From contig NZ_CP041217.1 of the NCBI RefSeq assembly GCF_006542275.1, forward strand, positions 2,713,501 through 2,777,500: a stretch of DNA of 64,000 nt, written 5' to 3'. The notes beneath the pieces are model-generated. The model ran no database searches. It was not told the DNA's origin and was given only the letters and a program-made list of their open reading frames with translations. Source of the stretch: Saccharibacillus brassicae. Lineage in GTDB: Bacteria > Bacillota > Bacilli > Paenibacillales > Paenibacillaceae. This document shows, piece by piece, positions 53,100 through 61,176 of the stretch. The stretch's first letter is position 1, and each line of letters starts with the position of its first letter. Made by a program: the position numbers and the translations under genes.

Positions 53100-53825
53100 T
53101 CACTCCTCCCCGTCCCCGCGGCCCGGCCGACCCGGCGGCGCTTCCGAATCCGGATTCGGAGGCTCGGCAGGCTTCTTTTTCCGCCCGACCGGAATGCCGA
53201 TCCGATTCGCCGTCTCCATGCGCCGCAGGCGCCGATCTCTTTTTCGCTGTAGAAGAGGATCTTCTTTGGCCAGTTCCTCATACTGCTCCATCTGCTCCCG
53301 GTAATGCTGCTCGGTCTCGCTCGTCGAAGGCAGGAACGGTTCGTGATTGTATCCGGTCCGTCTGCCGTAGCGCAGCATCTCGTAGATGATCATGCCGTTG
53401 TTCGGCTTGCCGTTCGTCGTGCGCATCGGGATGACGTCGAACAGGGCGTAATAGAAAGCGTAAAAAATAAGCCGTTCCCAAAAGGTCTGCTGCGAATCGA
53501 TGATCCCGTTCGCCAGCAGGGCGTTGAGGACGAAAGCGAGCGCCAGATTGACCAGAATCGGCCCGGCGTACAGGCAGGCGTAAGCACCCCGGCTCTCGCG
53601 CCTGATCTCGTCGTAGGAGAACCAGCTGTACAGATGGTAATGGCGGCGCACGTCCAACACCCCGAGCTTGAACAGACGCGGCCCCGACCCCAACGTGATA
53701 CGCGGATTGCGCACGCCGAACAGCAGGCTGCCGAGCAGGTAACCCGATTCGCGTAGAAAAACGACGACGGGCAAAATGATAAATGCCGATATGATCAGCG
53801 AGACCAGATCCGCAAAACCGAACAT
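53100..53825 (-). CDS. Membrane protein resembling an inactive M50 (site-2) protease
   Basis: A 241-residue protein with four to five transmembrane helices. Three landmarks of M50 peptidases appear in order but altered: VVVFLRESGYLLGSLLFG where HExGH would be (about residue 20-35; both metal His are missing), YAGPILVNLALAFVLN like the conserved AGPxxN helix, and FDVIPMRTTNGKPNNGMI in place of the NxxPxxxLDGG motif. I infer a pseudoprotease. The C-terminal 70 residues are charged and Pro-rich. The start is ATG 53825 with AAAGGAGCGG upstream; the frame extension to 53987 has no ribosome site. It is divergent from the GH43 gene. Confidence 0.65.
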   Translation of the reverse strand: MFGFADLVSLIISAFIILPVVVFLRESGYLLGSLLFGVRNPRITLGSGPRLFKLGVLDVRRHYHLYSWFSYDEIRRESRGAYACLYAGPILVNLALAFVLNALLANGIIDSQQTFWERLIFYAFYYALFDVIPMRTTNGKPNNGMIIYEMLRYGRRTGYNHEPFLPSTSETEQHYREQMEQYEELAKEDPLLQRKRDRRLRRMETANRIGIPVGRKKKPAEPPNPDSEAPPGRPGRGDGEE

Positions 53826-53973
53826 GGAATCCGCTCCTTTTGCTTTTTTGCCTAATTGCATGTCTATACAAATGTTTTTCGGTCTCTCTACTAATACCCG
53901 TGTGGAAAAAGGCTGAACAAACGACAAGCCGCAGAAGGTAAAGAATAAAGTGAAACGAAGACTCATAAAATAC

Positions 53974-54084
53974 GTTTTCGAATACAAAAAAGTTAATCTA
54001 AAGCAAGTTATATCGCAAAATAGAGTGCAAAACTAAATGTTTAGGCTTATTTAGTTAATGTTTTTGTTATTTATTTTCGAAAAC
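53974..54084. promoter_or_regulatory. AT-rich divergent control region of the M50-like and GH43 genes
   Basis: The 53826-54182 gap holds two nested inverted repeats: GTTTTCGAA (53974-53982) with TTCGAAAAC (54076-54084), and inside it AACTAAAT (54031-54038) with ATTTAGTT (54049-54056). They are probable operator or looping sites. I see no AraR or cre match here. Confidence 0.45.
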
Positions 54085-54182
54085 AAGAAGGATACCGGCA
54101 AAGAACGGCGAAAAGGTTAAAAGTATCTTCATGCAACCGCTATCATTCTTGAATCCCACATCCGAAGGAGGAACATACGTAC

Positions 54183-56720
54183 ATGAAAAGCAACAAGTTT
54201 ACCCGAAGTTCCGTACTGCTGCTGTCGCTCGCCCTGCTGGTGCCGGTCTCCGCCGGCTGCGGCCCCGATATGCGCGCCTCGGCGGCAGGGACGTCGTCCG
54301 ACACGCCTCCGACGTTCTCGAACGTCTCCGTGCACGATCCTTCCATCGTCAAGGACGGCGACACGTTCTACGTCTTCGGTTCGCATATCGATGCGGCGAA
54401 GTCGACCGACCTGATGCATTGGACTTCTTTTGCAAACGGTTACAAAACGCCGGGCAACGCCATCTACGGCGATCTGTCCAAAAACCTGGCGGGTTCGTTC
54501 GCATGGGCCGGAGAGAACGATTCGGACAGCAAAGGCGGCTTCTCGGTCTGGGCGCCGGACGTGTTCTGGAACAAGGACTACGTGAACAAAGACGGCTCCA
54601 AAGGCGCGTACATGACCTATTACAGCGCGTCTTCGACCTATATCCGCTCGGCGCTCGGCTTTGCGGTATCCAAGCAGATCGAAGGTCCGTACGAGTACGG
54701 CGGCACCGTCGTCTACTCCGGCTTTACGGAGAACGAAGCGTACGACAAAGACAGCAAAGTGAACAAAAAGTGGACCAGCACGCATATCGACGAACTGATC
54801 GGGGCAGGCAAGCTTGCCGGCGAGAAAGACGACTGGTTCAATGCGGACGGTTCGTACAACAACCAACAGTATCCGAACGCGATCGACGCCGCTCTTTCCT
54901 ACGATAGCCAAGGCAAGCTGTGGATGACGTACGGTTCGTGGTCGGGCGGCATTTTCCTGCTGGAGATCGATCCGAAGACCGGCCAGCCTATTTTCCCGGG
55001 CAAAGACGGCACGACCAAGGACGGACGCCCGATCGACCGCTACTTCGGCACGAAGATCGCGGGCGGGTACGGCAAATCGGGCGAAGGCCCGTACATCGAA
55101 TATAACAAAAGCACGCGCCAGTATTATCTGTACGTGACCTACGGCTGGCTGGGCGCGGACGGCGGCTATAATATGCGCGTATTCCGCTCCAAGAACATCG
55201 ACGGCCCGTACACCGACTCGCTCGGTCAGAACGCGGTGCTGCCGGCGGCCACGGAGAATACCGAGATCGGCAACAAGCTGATCGGCAACTTCCTGTTCGA
55301 ACGCGAAGCGGGCGATCCGGGCACGGGCGCCGGTTACGGATACGTCTCGGCGGGACACAACTCCGTCTACACGGACAAGAACGGGCAGATGTTCCTCGTG
55401 TTCCATACCCGTTTCCCGCAGCAGGGCGAACTGCACGAGCTGCGTATCCACCAGATGTTCATGAACAAGGACGGCTGGCCGGTCGTGGCGCCGTACCGGT
55501 ATGGCGGAGAAACGCTGGACAAGGTGAAAAAAGACGGGATCGCCGGCGATTACCGCTACGTGAACCACGGCAAAGCCTATTCCGGCGCGATCGAGGAACC
55601 GGAGTCGATCACGCTCAATGACGACGGCACGGTCACGGGCGCGCTTGAAGGCAAATGGCGCAAAAACGCCGACAACAAAGCCAAGCTGACGCTCAGCGGC
55701 GAAGAATTCGACGGCGTCTTCCTGCGCCAGTGGGACCCGGTATCGCAAACGAACGTCATGACGTTCACCGCGGTATCGGAGTCGGGCGAATCGGCGTGGG
55801 GCACGCGCCTGGCCGATCTGAACGACGAGCAGGTCGTGGCGAACGTGGCGGCAGGTCTGACGCTCGGCGATACGAGCCGGGTCACCGCGGACCTGAAGCT
55901 GCCGACCGTCGGCAGCCGCGGCACGTCGATCTCGTGGAGCAGTTCCGAAGAAGGCGTCGTCTCTTCGACGGGCAAAGTGACGCGTCCGGCCGAAGGCGAA
56001 CCGGCCGGCCAGGCCGTGCTGACCGCGACGATCGTCAAAGGCAGCGTGAGCAGGGCGGTCACGTTCGACATTACCGTCGTGCCGTATGCCAATGCCGCCT
56101 TGACGGCTTCCTATTCGTTCGAGAACAACCTGTCCGACGGCCAGGGCGCGTTCGCGGCCGGCACCGTCATCGGCGACCGGATCGGCAAAGAAGGCGGCCG
56201 CGTCAGCTACGCGGACGGCGCCGCCGGACAAGCGCTCGTGCTGGACGGCGCTTCGGGCGTGAGCCTGCCAAGCAACCTGATCGAGAGCGCGTCGTATTCC
56301 GTCTCGCTCTGGGTGAAGCCGGAGCAGCTGACGTCCTTCACGCCGACGTTCTTTGGCGCCAAAGACGAGACGCATTGGCTGAGCCTGCTGCCCAAAGGCT
56401 CGGTCGGCGACCAGACGATGCTCTGGTCCGGCAGCGCCAGCTGGTACGACGGCGTGACCGGCACGAAGATTCCGGCCGGCACCTGGTCGCATCTGGCGTT
56501 CTCGGTCGACAAAGGCACGCTGACCGTGTACGTGGACGGCGAGCGCAAGTTTTCCGGCACCGGCTTCCCGGACCTGTTCACGGAAGGCGCGAACCGCACG
56601 TTCGCCCTCGGTGTAAACTGGTGGGATGCCGCGTTCAAAGGCCAACTGGACGAATTGAACGTGTACGCAGGCGCGCTGACGCCGGAGCAGGCGGCAGCTT
56701 TGGCCCAGCCGGCGAAGTAA
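54183..56720 (+). CDS. Endo-alpha-1,5-L-arabinanase-like lipoprotein, GH43
   Basis: An 845-residue surface enzyme that cleaves the arabinan backbone. The lipobox VSAGC puts the anchor at Cys26. The five-bladed GH43 domain spans about 45-390: base Asp52 in VHDPSIVKDG, the pKa-modulating Asp in YPNAIDAALSYD, acid Glu in GKSGEGPYIEY. A beta-sandwich partner domain follows (about 400-530), as in B. subtilis Abn2. Then come a bacterial Ig-like domain (about 540-635) and a LamG-like lectin domain (about 640-835, LTASYSFENNLSDGQG), probably for holding the polymer. ATG 54183 follows GAAGGAGGAAC. Its products would feed the cytoplasmic GH51 enzyme. Confidence 0.9.
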   Translation: MKSNKFTRSSVLLLSLALLVPVSAGCGPDMRASAAGTSSDTPPTFSNVSVHDPSIVKDGDTFYVFGSHIDAAKSTDLMHWTSFANGYKTPGNAIYGDLSKNLAGSFAWAGENDSDSKGGFSVWAPDVFWNKDYVNKDGSKGAYMTYYSASSTYIRSALGFAVSKQIEGPYEYGGTVVYSGFTENEAYDKDSKVNKKWTSTHIDELIGAGKLAGEKDDWFNADGSYNNQQYPNAIDAALSYDSQGKLWMTYGSWSGGIFLLEIDPKTGQPIFPGKDGTTKDGRPIDRYFGTKIAGGYGKSGEGPYIEYNKSTRQYYLYVTYGWLGADGGYNMRVFRSKNIDGPYTDSLGQNAVLPAATENTEIGNKLIGNFLFEREAGDPGTGAGYGYVSAGHNSVYTDKNGQMFLVFHTRFPQQGELHELRIHQMFMNKDGWPVVAPYRYGGETLDKVKKDGIAGDYRYVNHGKAYSGAIEEPESITLNDDGTVTGALEGKWRKNADNKAKLTLSGEEFDGVFLRQWDPVSQTNVMTFTAVSESGESAWGTRLADLNDEQVVANVAAGLTLGDTSRVTADLKLPTVGSRGTSISWSSSEEGVVSSTGKVTRPAEGEPAGQAVLTATIVKGSVSRAVTFDITVVPYANAALTASYSFENNLSDGQGAFAAGTVIGDRIGKEGGRVSYADGAAGQALVLDGASGVSLPSNLIESASYSVSLWVKPEQLTSFTPTFFGAKDETHWLSLLPKGSVGDQTMLWSGSASWYDGVTGTKIPAGTWSHLAFSVDKGTLTVYVDGERKFSGTGFPDLFTEGANRTFALGVNWWDAAFKGQLDELNVYAGALTPEQAAALAQPAK

Positions 56721-56786
56721 ATCGTAAAGGGAACGCCGCCGGAACACTTGGGAAGCTTGAGCTTTCGGTACAGGAACGCGAACGGA

Positions 56787-56827
56787 AACAGGAAGAAGCG
56801 GGCTGCCGTTCCTTCCTGTTTTTTTAT
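56787..56827 (+). terminator. Terminator after the GH43 gene
   Basis: AAACAGGAAG (56787-56796) pairs with CTTCCTGTTT around a GC-rich loop and runs into seven T. Confidence 0.85.
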
Positions 56828-56851
56828 TTAACCCTTTAGATCGCCGCAGTG

Positions 56852-56860
56852 TGGTATAAT
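56852..56860 (+). promoter_or_regulatory. Extended -10 promoter of the small HTH gene
   Basis: TGGTATAAT, a TGn-extended TATAAT (56855-56860), without a clear -35, about 50 bp before the start codon. Confidence 0.55.
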
Positions 56861-56912
56861 AGAGAGATTCATACCCGAGCGTTCACATTTTCCTAAACAG
56901 GAGGTCGATCTA

Positions 56913-57140
56913 TTGAGTACATTCCAGGATTGGAATCTAAAGGTCAAAAAGACGTTCAATGCGACAAGCAACGAACAGGTGCTGACGGTTACGGAAGCGG
57001 GCAGCCTGCTTGGCCTGACCAAGGATCAGATGAAAGTGTATGTGGACAAAAACAAGCTGACCAAGGTGCCGATCATGCGCAGTACCCATCGTTATCTCGT
57101 GCTTGAACAGGAAATTAACGAGATTCTCAAAAAAGTTTAA
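56913..57140 (+). CDS. Small helix-turn-helix DNA-binding protein
   Basis: A 75-residue protein with an excisionase/MerR-like helix-turn-helix in residues about 23-70 (VLTVTEAGSLLGLTKDQMKVYV, then the wing KVPIMRSTHRYLVLEQE). The start is TTG 56913, preceded by AACAGGAGGTC at 8 bp; there is no upstream ATG. It has its own promoter and sits just before tRNA-Leu. No recombinase or toxin partner is nearby, so a stand-alone regulator is more likely than an excisionase. Confidence 0.8.
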   Translation: MSTFQDWNLKVKKTFNATSNEQVLTVTEAGSLLGLTKDQMKVYVDKNKLTKVPIMRSTHRYLVLEQEINEILKKV

Positions 57141-57149
57141 CAAGAATGC

Positions 57150-57178
57150 TTGTCAACTTCTTCGGATCGTGATATATT
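57150..57178 (+). promoter_or_regulatory. tRNA-Leu promoter
   Basis: TTGTCA (57150-57155), 17-bp spacer, TATATT (57173-57178). The 12 bases ending the -10 box (TCGTGATATATT) are identical to those of the MATE leader promoter at 58207-58218. Confidence 0.75.
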
Positions 57179-57218
57179 ATTTCTTGTGCTCGCGAGGTAA
57201 TCGCAGCCATCAAGATAT

Positions 57219-57302
<84 letters not shown>

Positions 57303-57313
57303 TCCCTTTTAAG

Positions 57314-57362
57314 AAAAGGTCCGAATTTTCGATGGATAATCGAAGGTTCGGGCCTTTTTTTG
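57314..57362 (+). terminator. Terminator after tRNA-Leu
   Basis: AAAGGTCCGAA pairs with TTCGGGCCTTT with an inner TCGA/TCGA stem, followed by a run of T. Confidence 0.88.
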
Positions 57363-57405
57363 CGTGGTCAGACGTTTGACAGTCAGATCCCCGACGGTTA
57401 TAGTC

Positions 57406-57435
57406 TTGACATAGTTAGCCTTCTAACAGTATGAG
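57406..57435 (+). promoter_or_regulatory. MarR-gene promoter with internal operator
   Basis: TTGACA (57406-57411), 18-bp spacer, TATGAG (57430-57435). The spacer contains the inverted repeat GTTAG-CCTT-CTAAC (57414-57427), where a bound dimer would block polymerase. Confidence 0.6.
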
Positions 57436-57496
57436 GATCTACAGTATAGGGATCTAACCTTACAATCCGCAAGCACCCGGGAAGGGGCGATCGAGC

Positions 57497-58141
57497 ATGA
57501 GCGACAAAGACGGACCTTCGAAAAAGACGAAAAAGTCCAAAAGCGAGAAAAACGCCGCCAAAGCGAAAAAAGCCAAACAGGCGGAGCTGGCCGCTCTGGA
57601 AAAGGCCGGCGGCGCAGGTTCTCCGGATGGGAGCGATCCCGCGGCAGAGCCGTCTGCGGCGCATTCGCCGGAGCCGGCGGGACGGGCGGACGAATCCGGC
57701 CGGGAAACGGGCGATGGAGCGGAAGCGGCGACGCCGGTGTCGGATCTGCTGCGCGAGATCGGGACGAAGCTCAAGTCGGCATCGGACGGCAGGCTGGCCG
57801 AGCTCGGCATGAACGCGCAGCAGGGGCAGATGCTCGGCCACATCTACCGGTTCCGGGAAGACGGCATCATCCAGAACGAGCTGGCCAAGCATTTTAACCG
57901 GACCGGCGCAAGCGTCAGCAGCATGCTGCAGGGGCTGGAGAAGAAAGGGTACGTGAAGCGGATCGTGCCCGAAGGCAACGAGCGCCAGAAAAAGGTGTAC
58001 GTGACGAAGAAAGCGAAAGCGCTGATCCCGGAATTCGACCGTATGTTCGTCGAACTCGAACAGCGGATCACGGCAGGGCTGAAGCCGGAAGAAACGGAAG
58101 CGCTGCATGCGCTGCTGGAGCAGGTCAAATCGAGGCTGTAA
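57497..58141 (+). CDS. MarR-family transcriptional regulator with a lysine-rich N-terminal tail
   Basis: A 214-residue protein. The MarR winged-helix domain covers about 85-214 (LNAQQGQMLGHIYRF-type helix, EDGIIQNELAKHFNRTGASVSSMLQGLEKKGYVKR as recognition helix and wing). The first 80 residues are unusual: a Lys/Ala-rich stretch (KKTKKSKSEKNAAKAKKAKQ) followed by a Gly/Ser/Pro/Glu linker; most MarR proteins lack this. The tail might add non-specific DNA affinity. It precedes a MATE exporter gene, its probable target, and an inverted repeat in its own promoter suggests autoregulation. GAAGGGGCG precedes ATG 57497. Confidence 0.87.
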   Translation: MSDKDGPSKKTKKSKSEKNAAKAKKAKQAELAALEKAGGAGSPDGSDPAAEPSAAHSPEPAGRADESGRETGDGAEAATPVSDLLREIGTKLKSASDGRLAELGMNAQQGQMLGHIYRFREDGIIQNELAKHFNRTGASVSSMLQGLEKKGYVKRIVPEGNERQKKVYVTKKAKALIPEFDRMFVELEQRITAGLKPEETEALHALLEQVKSRL

Positions 58142-58189
58142 CCCGCGCCTCGCAAGCGGATAGCGGAGATTTCCGCGTGTCCGAACGCC

Positions 58190-58218
58190 TTGTCCTTTGC
58201 GCGGAATCGTGATATATT
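58190..58218 (+). promoter_or_regulatory. Promoter of the MATE leader
   Basis: TTGTCC (58190-58195), 17-bp spacer, TATATT (58213-58218) preceded by TG. It should start RNA close to 58225. Confidence 0.7.
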
Positions 58219-58225
58219 TGCACAC

Positions 58226-58366
58226 GTGGCGGAACTGACCCAGGGTCGCACGCGGCTTGCTGCAAGCCGATTTCGCGGGCGGGATGCCGCTTCGGCATCC
58301 GCAAGGAACGATTACGAGAAGTCAGTCACGCCCTACGGCCGCATCGGCGAGCAGGGCGTTTTTTTG
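58226..58366 (+). promoter_or_regulatory. Structured leader with terminator before the MATE gene, riboswitch candidate
   Basis: A closing helix joins ACTGAC (58234-58239) to GTCAGT (58321-58326), extended by GGCG (58228-58231) with CGCC (58329-58332). Inside are two strong hairpins, CGGCTTG-CTG-CAAGCCG (58253-58269) and GGATGCCG-CTT-CGGCATCC (58282-58300). A terminator follows: ACGCCCT (58328-58334) with AGGGCGT (58353-58359) and seven T. The closing helix and terminator share bases 58329-58332, so they compete. No class I know fits the conserved positions. Confidence 0.6.
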
Positions 58367-58413
58367 TTTGGCACAAGCAAGCGGTCAAAATACGTGAAAA
58401 AGAAGGGTTGGAG

Positions 58414-59805
58414 ATGGCGGAAAGCGGCATACGAACGGGATGGGGCGTCAGGCTTCTGGAGAAATATTTGTCGGGCCGGTCGATCGATTACAGGCAGATC
58501 ATCGGGCTGTTCGTCCCGCTGCTCGTCGATCAGGTGTTTATCGTCGGGCTGCATATGATCAACACGGCGATGATCAGTTCGGCGGGAGTGGACGCGATCA
58601 GCGCGGTCAACATGGTCGATTCGCTGAACATTTTCCTGCTCAGCATCTTCGTGGCGGTCGCCACGGGCGGGACGGTCGTCGTCGCGCAGTACAAAGGCAG
58701 CGGCAATTCGATCATGGTGTCCAAAGCGACGGCCGGAGCGGCTTCGGTCGTCTCGGTCCTCGCGCTGTTTATCGGCTTGTTCATGATCGTCTTCCACAAT
58801 CCGCTGCTGAACCTGCTGTTCGGCTCGGCGGAACCGGCGGTCAAGGAACTGGCGCGTATCTATATGATCGGCAGCGGGTTTTCGTATATGGGCCTTGCGT
58901 TTGTGGAAGCGGTCTGCGGCGCGCTGCGCGGCATCGGGCGTTCCCGGGCTTCGCTCGCCCTGTCGCTCGTCATGAACCTGCCGTATGTCGGCTTGAACCT
59001 GCTGTTCATCAACGTGCTCGATATGGGCGTGTTCGGCATGACGCTGTCGGTTAACATCTCGCGCTACCTGGCGGCGGCCTGCGCGGTCTATTACCTGATC
59101 CGGATCGACGCCGAACTGCGGCTGCGTATCCGGGATTTTTTCCACGTCGGGCTCGATATGTTCAAAAAAGTGCTGGGCATCGGCATGCCGTTCGCGGCGG
59201 AACAGATGTTTTTCAACGGCGGCAAAATCCTGACCCAAATCTTCATCGTCAGCATGGGCACGTACGCGATCGCGACCAACGCGATCAGCGGTTCGCTGGC
59301 CGGCGTGATGCAGATTCCGGCCAACGCGCTGTCGCTGACGCTGATCACGGTCGTCGGACAGTGTATCGGGCGGCGGGATTTGAAGGATGCGAAAAAGCTG
59401 ACCAAATCGTTCGTCGCGCTCGGCTCCGTTTTTTACGTCCTGATGACCGTGCTCGTGATGGCGCTGTTCTATCCGCTCGTCGGGTTGTTCAATCCGCCGG
59501 CAGAGATCGTGGACGACATCTTCCTGATCGTGCTCGTCAACGCGCTCGCGCAGATTCCGCTGTGGTCGATCAGCTTCATGATTCCGTCGGCGCTGCGCGC
59601 GGCGGGAGACGCCAAGTTCACCTCGCTCGTGTCCATGCTGTCGATGTGGCTGTTCCGCGTCGTGCTGGGCTACATTCTCGGCATCGTGCTGGACATGGGC
59701 ATCCTCGGCGTCTGGATTGCGATGAACGCCGAATGGGCGATTCGCGGCGGCGTGTTCGTCTGGCGGTTCATGGGCAACAAATGGTATCGGCATAAGCTGA
59801 TCTAG
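58414..59805 (+). CDS. MATE-family multidrug efflux transporter
   Basis: A 463-residue, 12-helix cation-coupled exporter (DinF/NorM superfamily) that expels drugs or metabolites. Features include IIGLFVPLLVDQVFIVGLHMIN in helix 1, GTVVVAQYKGSGN in the helix 2-3 region, VCGALRGIGRSRASL and the repeat-half start GIGMPFAAEQMFFNGGK. The start is ATG 58414 in preference to TTG 58408, which is too close to AGAAGGG. It is behind the MarR regulator and the structured leader, suggesting two layers of control. Substrate unknown. Confidence 0.88.
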   Translation: MAESGIRTGWGVRLLEKYLSGRSIDYRQIIGLFVPLLVDQVFIVGLHMINTAMISSAGVDAISAVNMVDSLNIFLLSIFVAVATGGTVVVAQYKGSGNSIMVSKATAGAASVVSVLALFIGLFMIVFHNPLLNLLFGSAEPAVKELARIYMIGSGFSYMGLAFVEAVCGALRGIGRSRASLALSLVMNLPYVGLNLLFINVLDMGVFGMTLSVNISRYLAAACAVYYLIRIDAELRLRIRDFFHVGLDMFKKVLGIGMPFAAEQMFFNGGKILTQIFIVSMGTYAIATNAISGSLAGVMQIPANALSLTLITVVGQCIGRRDLKDAKKLTKSFVALGSVFYVLMTVLVMALFYPLVGLFNPPAEIVDDIFLIVLVNALAQIPLWSISFMIPSALRAAGDAKFTSLVSMLSMWLFRVVLGYILGIVLDMGILGVWIAMNAEWAIRGGVFVWRFMGNKWYRHKLI

Positions 59806-59894
59806 TGCGTTGTCCACGTACCGGGTCGGATACAGGGGCCGAAGCCGGAATAAGGCAGACCCCGGCATTCGGCTTGAATGAATCCCGAACGGCA

Positions 59895-59946
59895 GAAGAA
59901 CCGTGCAGCTGCGGACGTGCAAACGTCGGGGCGCGCGGTTCTTTTT
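59895..59946 (+). terminator. Terminator after the MATE gene
   Basis: AAGAACCG and CGGTTCTT arms close a GC-rich 30-base interior with ACGT repeats; followed by TTT. Confidence 0.7.
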
Positions 59947-60016
59947 ACATACGTGTGATACAATCAGGCCAGCGCAAGACAGGAACGATACACGGTATAC
60001 GAGAGGAGAGAAGCAG

Positions 60017-60652
60017 ATGACGCAGAAAATAACGGCGCCCCGCCTTCGGGAGGAGCAGCTGGAAGCGGAGACGGACGTGTATGTGGAGTCCCGGGCCGAA
60101 ATCGCGGACCGGTTGATCGAGCAGGCGGAATGGACCGGGTTCGACGCCGATCGGGCTTCGTTCGACCGGGTGATTTTCAGACAGATGACGATCTCCGAAT
60201 CCGCGCTGCGCGAAACGGAATTCACCGACGTCCTGTTCGACCGCTGCGATTTTTCCAACGTGAACTTCGCGGATATTTTTCTCAACCGGGTAGAATTCCG
60301 CGACTGCCGGCTGATCGGCAGCGACTTCGGCGGCGGCCGGATGCAGCACGTCGTGTTCGCCGACTGCATCGCGGACTACGCCAACTTCCGCCTCGTCAAG
60401 TTCAAGTCCGTCCGCTTCGAAGACTGCTCCCTGATCGGCAGCGACTACTACGCCGCGTCCGTGCAGCACTTTCAATGGGAACGGTGCAAGCTCGATCAGG
60501 CCAACCTGTCCGAAGTCAAACTGAGCGGCACCGACCTGAGCAGCTCCACGTTCGACTCGCTGACCGTCAACCCGGAAGACCTGGCCGGCTGCCGGATCTC
60601 GTCTTCCCAGGCTTCGGTGTTTGTGGGGCTGCTGGGGTTGATTGTGGACTGA
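60017..60652 (+). CDS. Pentapeptide-repeat protein
   Basis: A 211-residue protein built of A(D/N)LxX-type repeats from about residue 40 to 200 (FTDVLFDRCDFSNVNFADIF, FRDCRLIGSDFGGGR, LDQANLSEVKLSGTDLSS), which fold as a right-handed quadrilateral helix. A few family members (Qnr, MfpA) protect DNA gyrase; most are uncharacterised and this one lacks a proven target. The start is ATG 60017 with GAGAGGAGAG upstream; the frame back to 59903 crosses the MATE terminator. TACAAT (59959-59964) is a possible -10. Confidence 0.85.
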   Translation: MTQKITAPRLREEQLEAETDVYVESRAEIADRLIEQAEWTGFDADRASFDRVIFRQMTISESALRETEFTDVLFDRCDFSNVNFADIFLNRVEFRDCRLIGSDFGGGRMQHVVFADCIADYANFRLVKFKSVRFEDCSLIGSDYYAASVQHFQWERCKLDQANLSEVKLSGTDLSSSTFDSLTVNPEDLAGCRISSSQASVFVGLLGLIVD

Positions 60653-60810
60653 GCGTGGACTGAAGGCGGTGCGTGTTACTTTTTTCTTCCGAATATCGGT
60701 TACACTGGAATGACTTAATGAGCAAATCATCCAAGAGCTTTTTAAAAACATGTCCGAACCAACAAATCATTATCGTCAAAGCGTTAAAAATAATGATACT
60801 GGAGGGTTAT

Positions 60811-61077
60811 ATGGGTCTCGTGGATGAGGAGCGCAAAGAAAGTGGTTCCAAGGAACAGTATGATCTGCTTTGGAGCCAAATTGTGGAGAAGGATGAAGCC
60901 GAGCGGCAAGCCATTATCGAAAAAATGAACTTTTTATTGCTTCCGCGTCATCAGAAAATCAATTTCCGTTTAAAAAAGTTCAAAACCCCTCTGTTATGGA
61001 TCGTTCCCCTTTGTTCCATTTCGATCGTGCTGCTCTTATATGTCGTGTTTATTTTGGCTGCTTTGTGGACGGAATAA
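60811..61077 (+). CDS. Small C-tail-anchored membrane protein of unknown function
   Basis: An 88-residue protein. Residues 1-60 are polar and helical (EERKESGSKEQYDLLWSQIV); residues about 64-85 form one transmembrane helix (LLWIVPLCSISIVLLLYVVF), ending three residues after it. The start is ATG 60811, 6 bp after TGGAGGG. Its codons are less GC-rich than those of the neighbours. I do not recognise a family. Confidence 0.6.
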   Translation: MGLVDEERKESGSKEQYDLLWSQIVEKDEAERQAIIEKMNFLLLPRHQKINFRLKKFKTPLLWIVPLCSISIVLLLYVVFILAALWTE

Positions 61078-61176
61078 AACCGTTTAATAAATCGGGTATC
61101 GTTCCGTAATGCAGGATTCAAGTGAATGGATTTACCTTTACGGATATTACCGGGCAGCGGAAGGAGGAACTTTCGG

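Noticed and set aside
52982-53281. Arg/Gly-rich minus-strand frame over the GC-rich repeats
   Set aside because: Out of frame with the real gene; product of GC-rich direct repeats, without a ribosome site.
58226-58300. A second tRNA-Leu gene at the start of the MATE leader
   Set aside because: Only the D-arm-like start GTGGCGGAACTG is shared. There is no acceptor pairing, no proper anticodon loop and no T-arm.
58226-58366. T-box or known guanidine/TPP/SAM/Mn riboswitch before the MATE gene
   Set aside because: The T-box core, the guanidine ACGR motifs and the conserved cores of the other classes are all missing.
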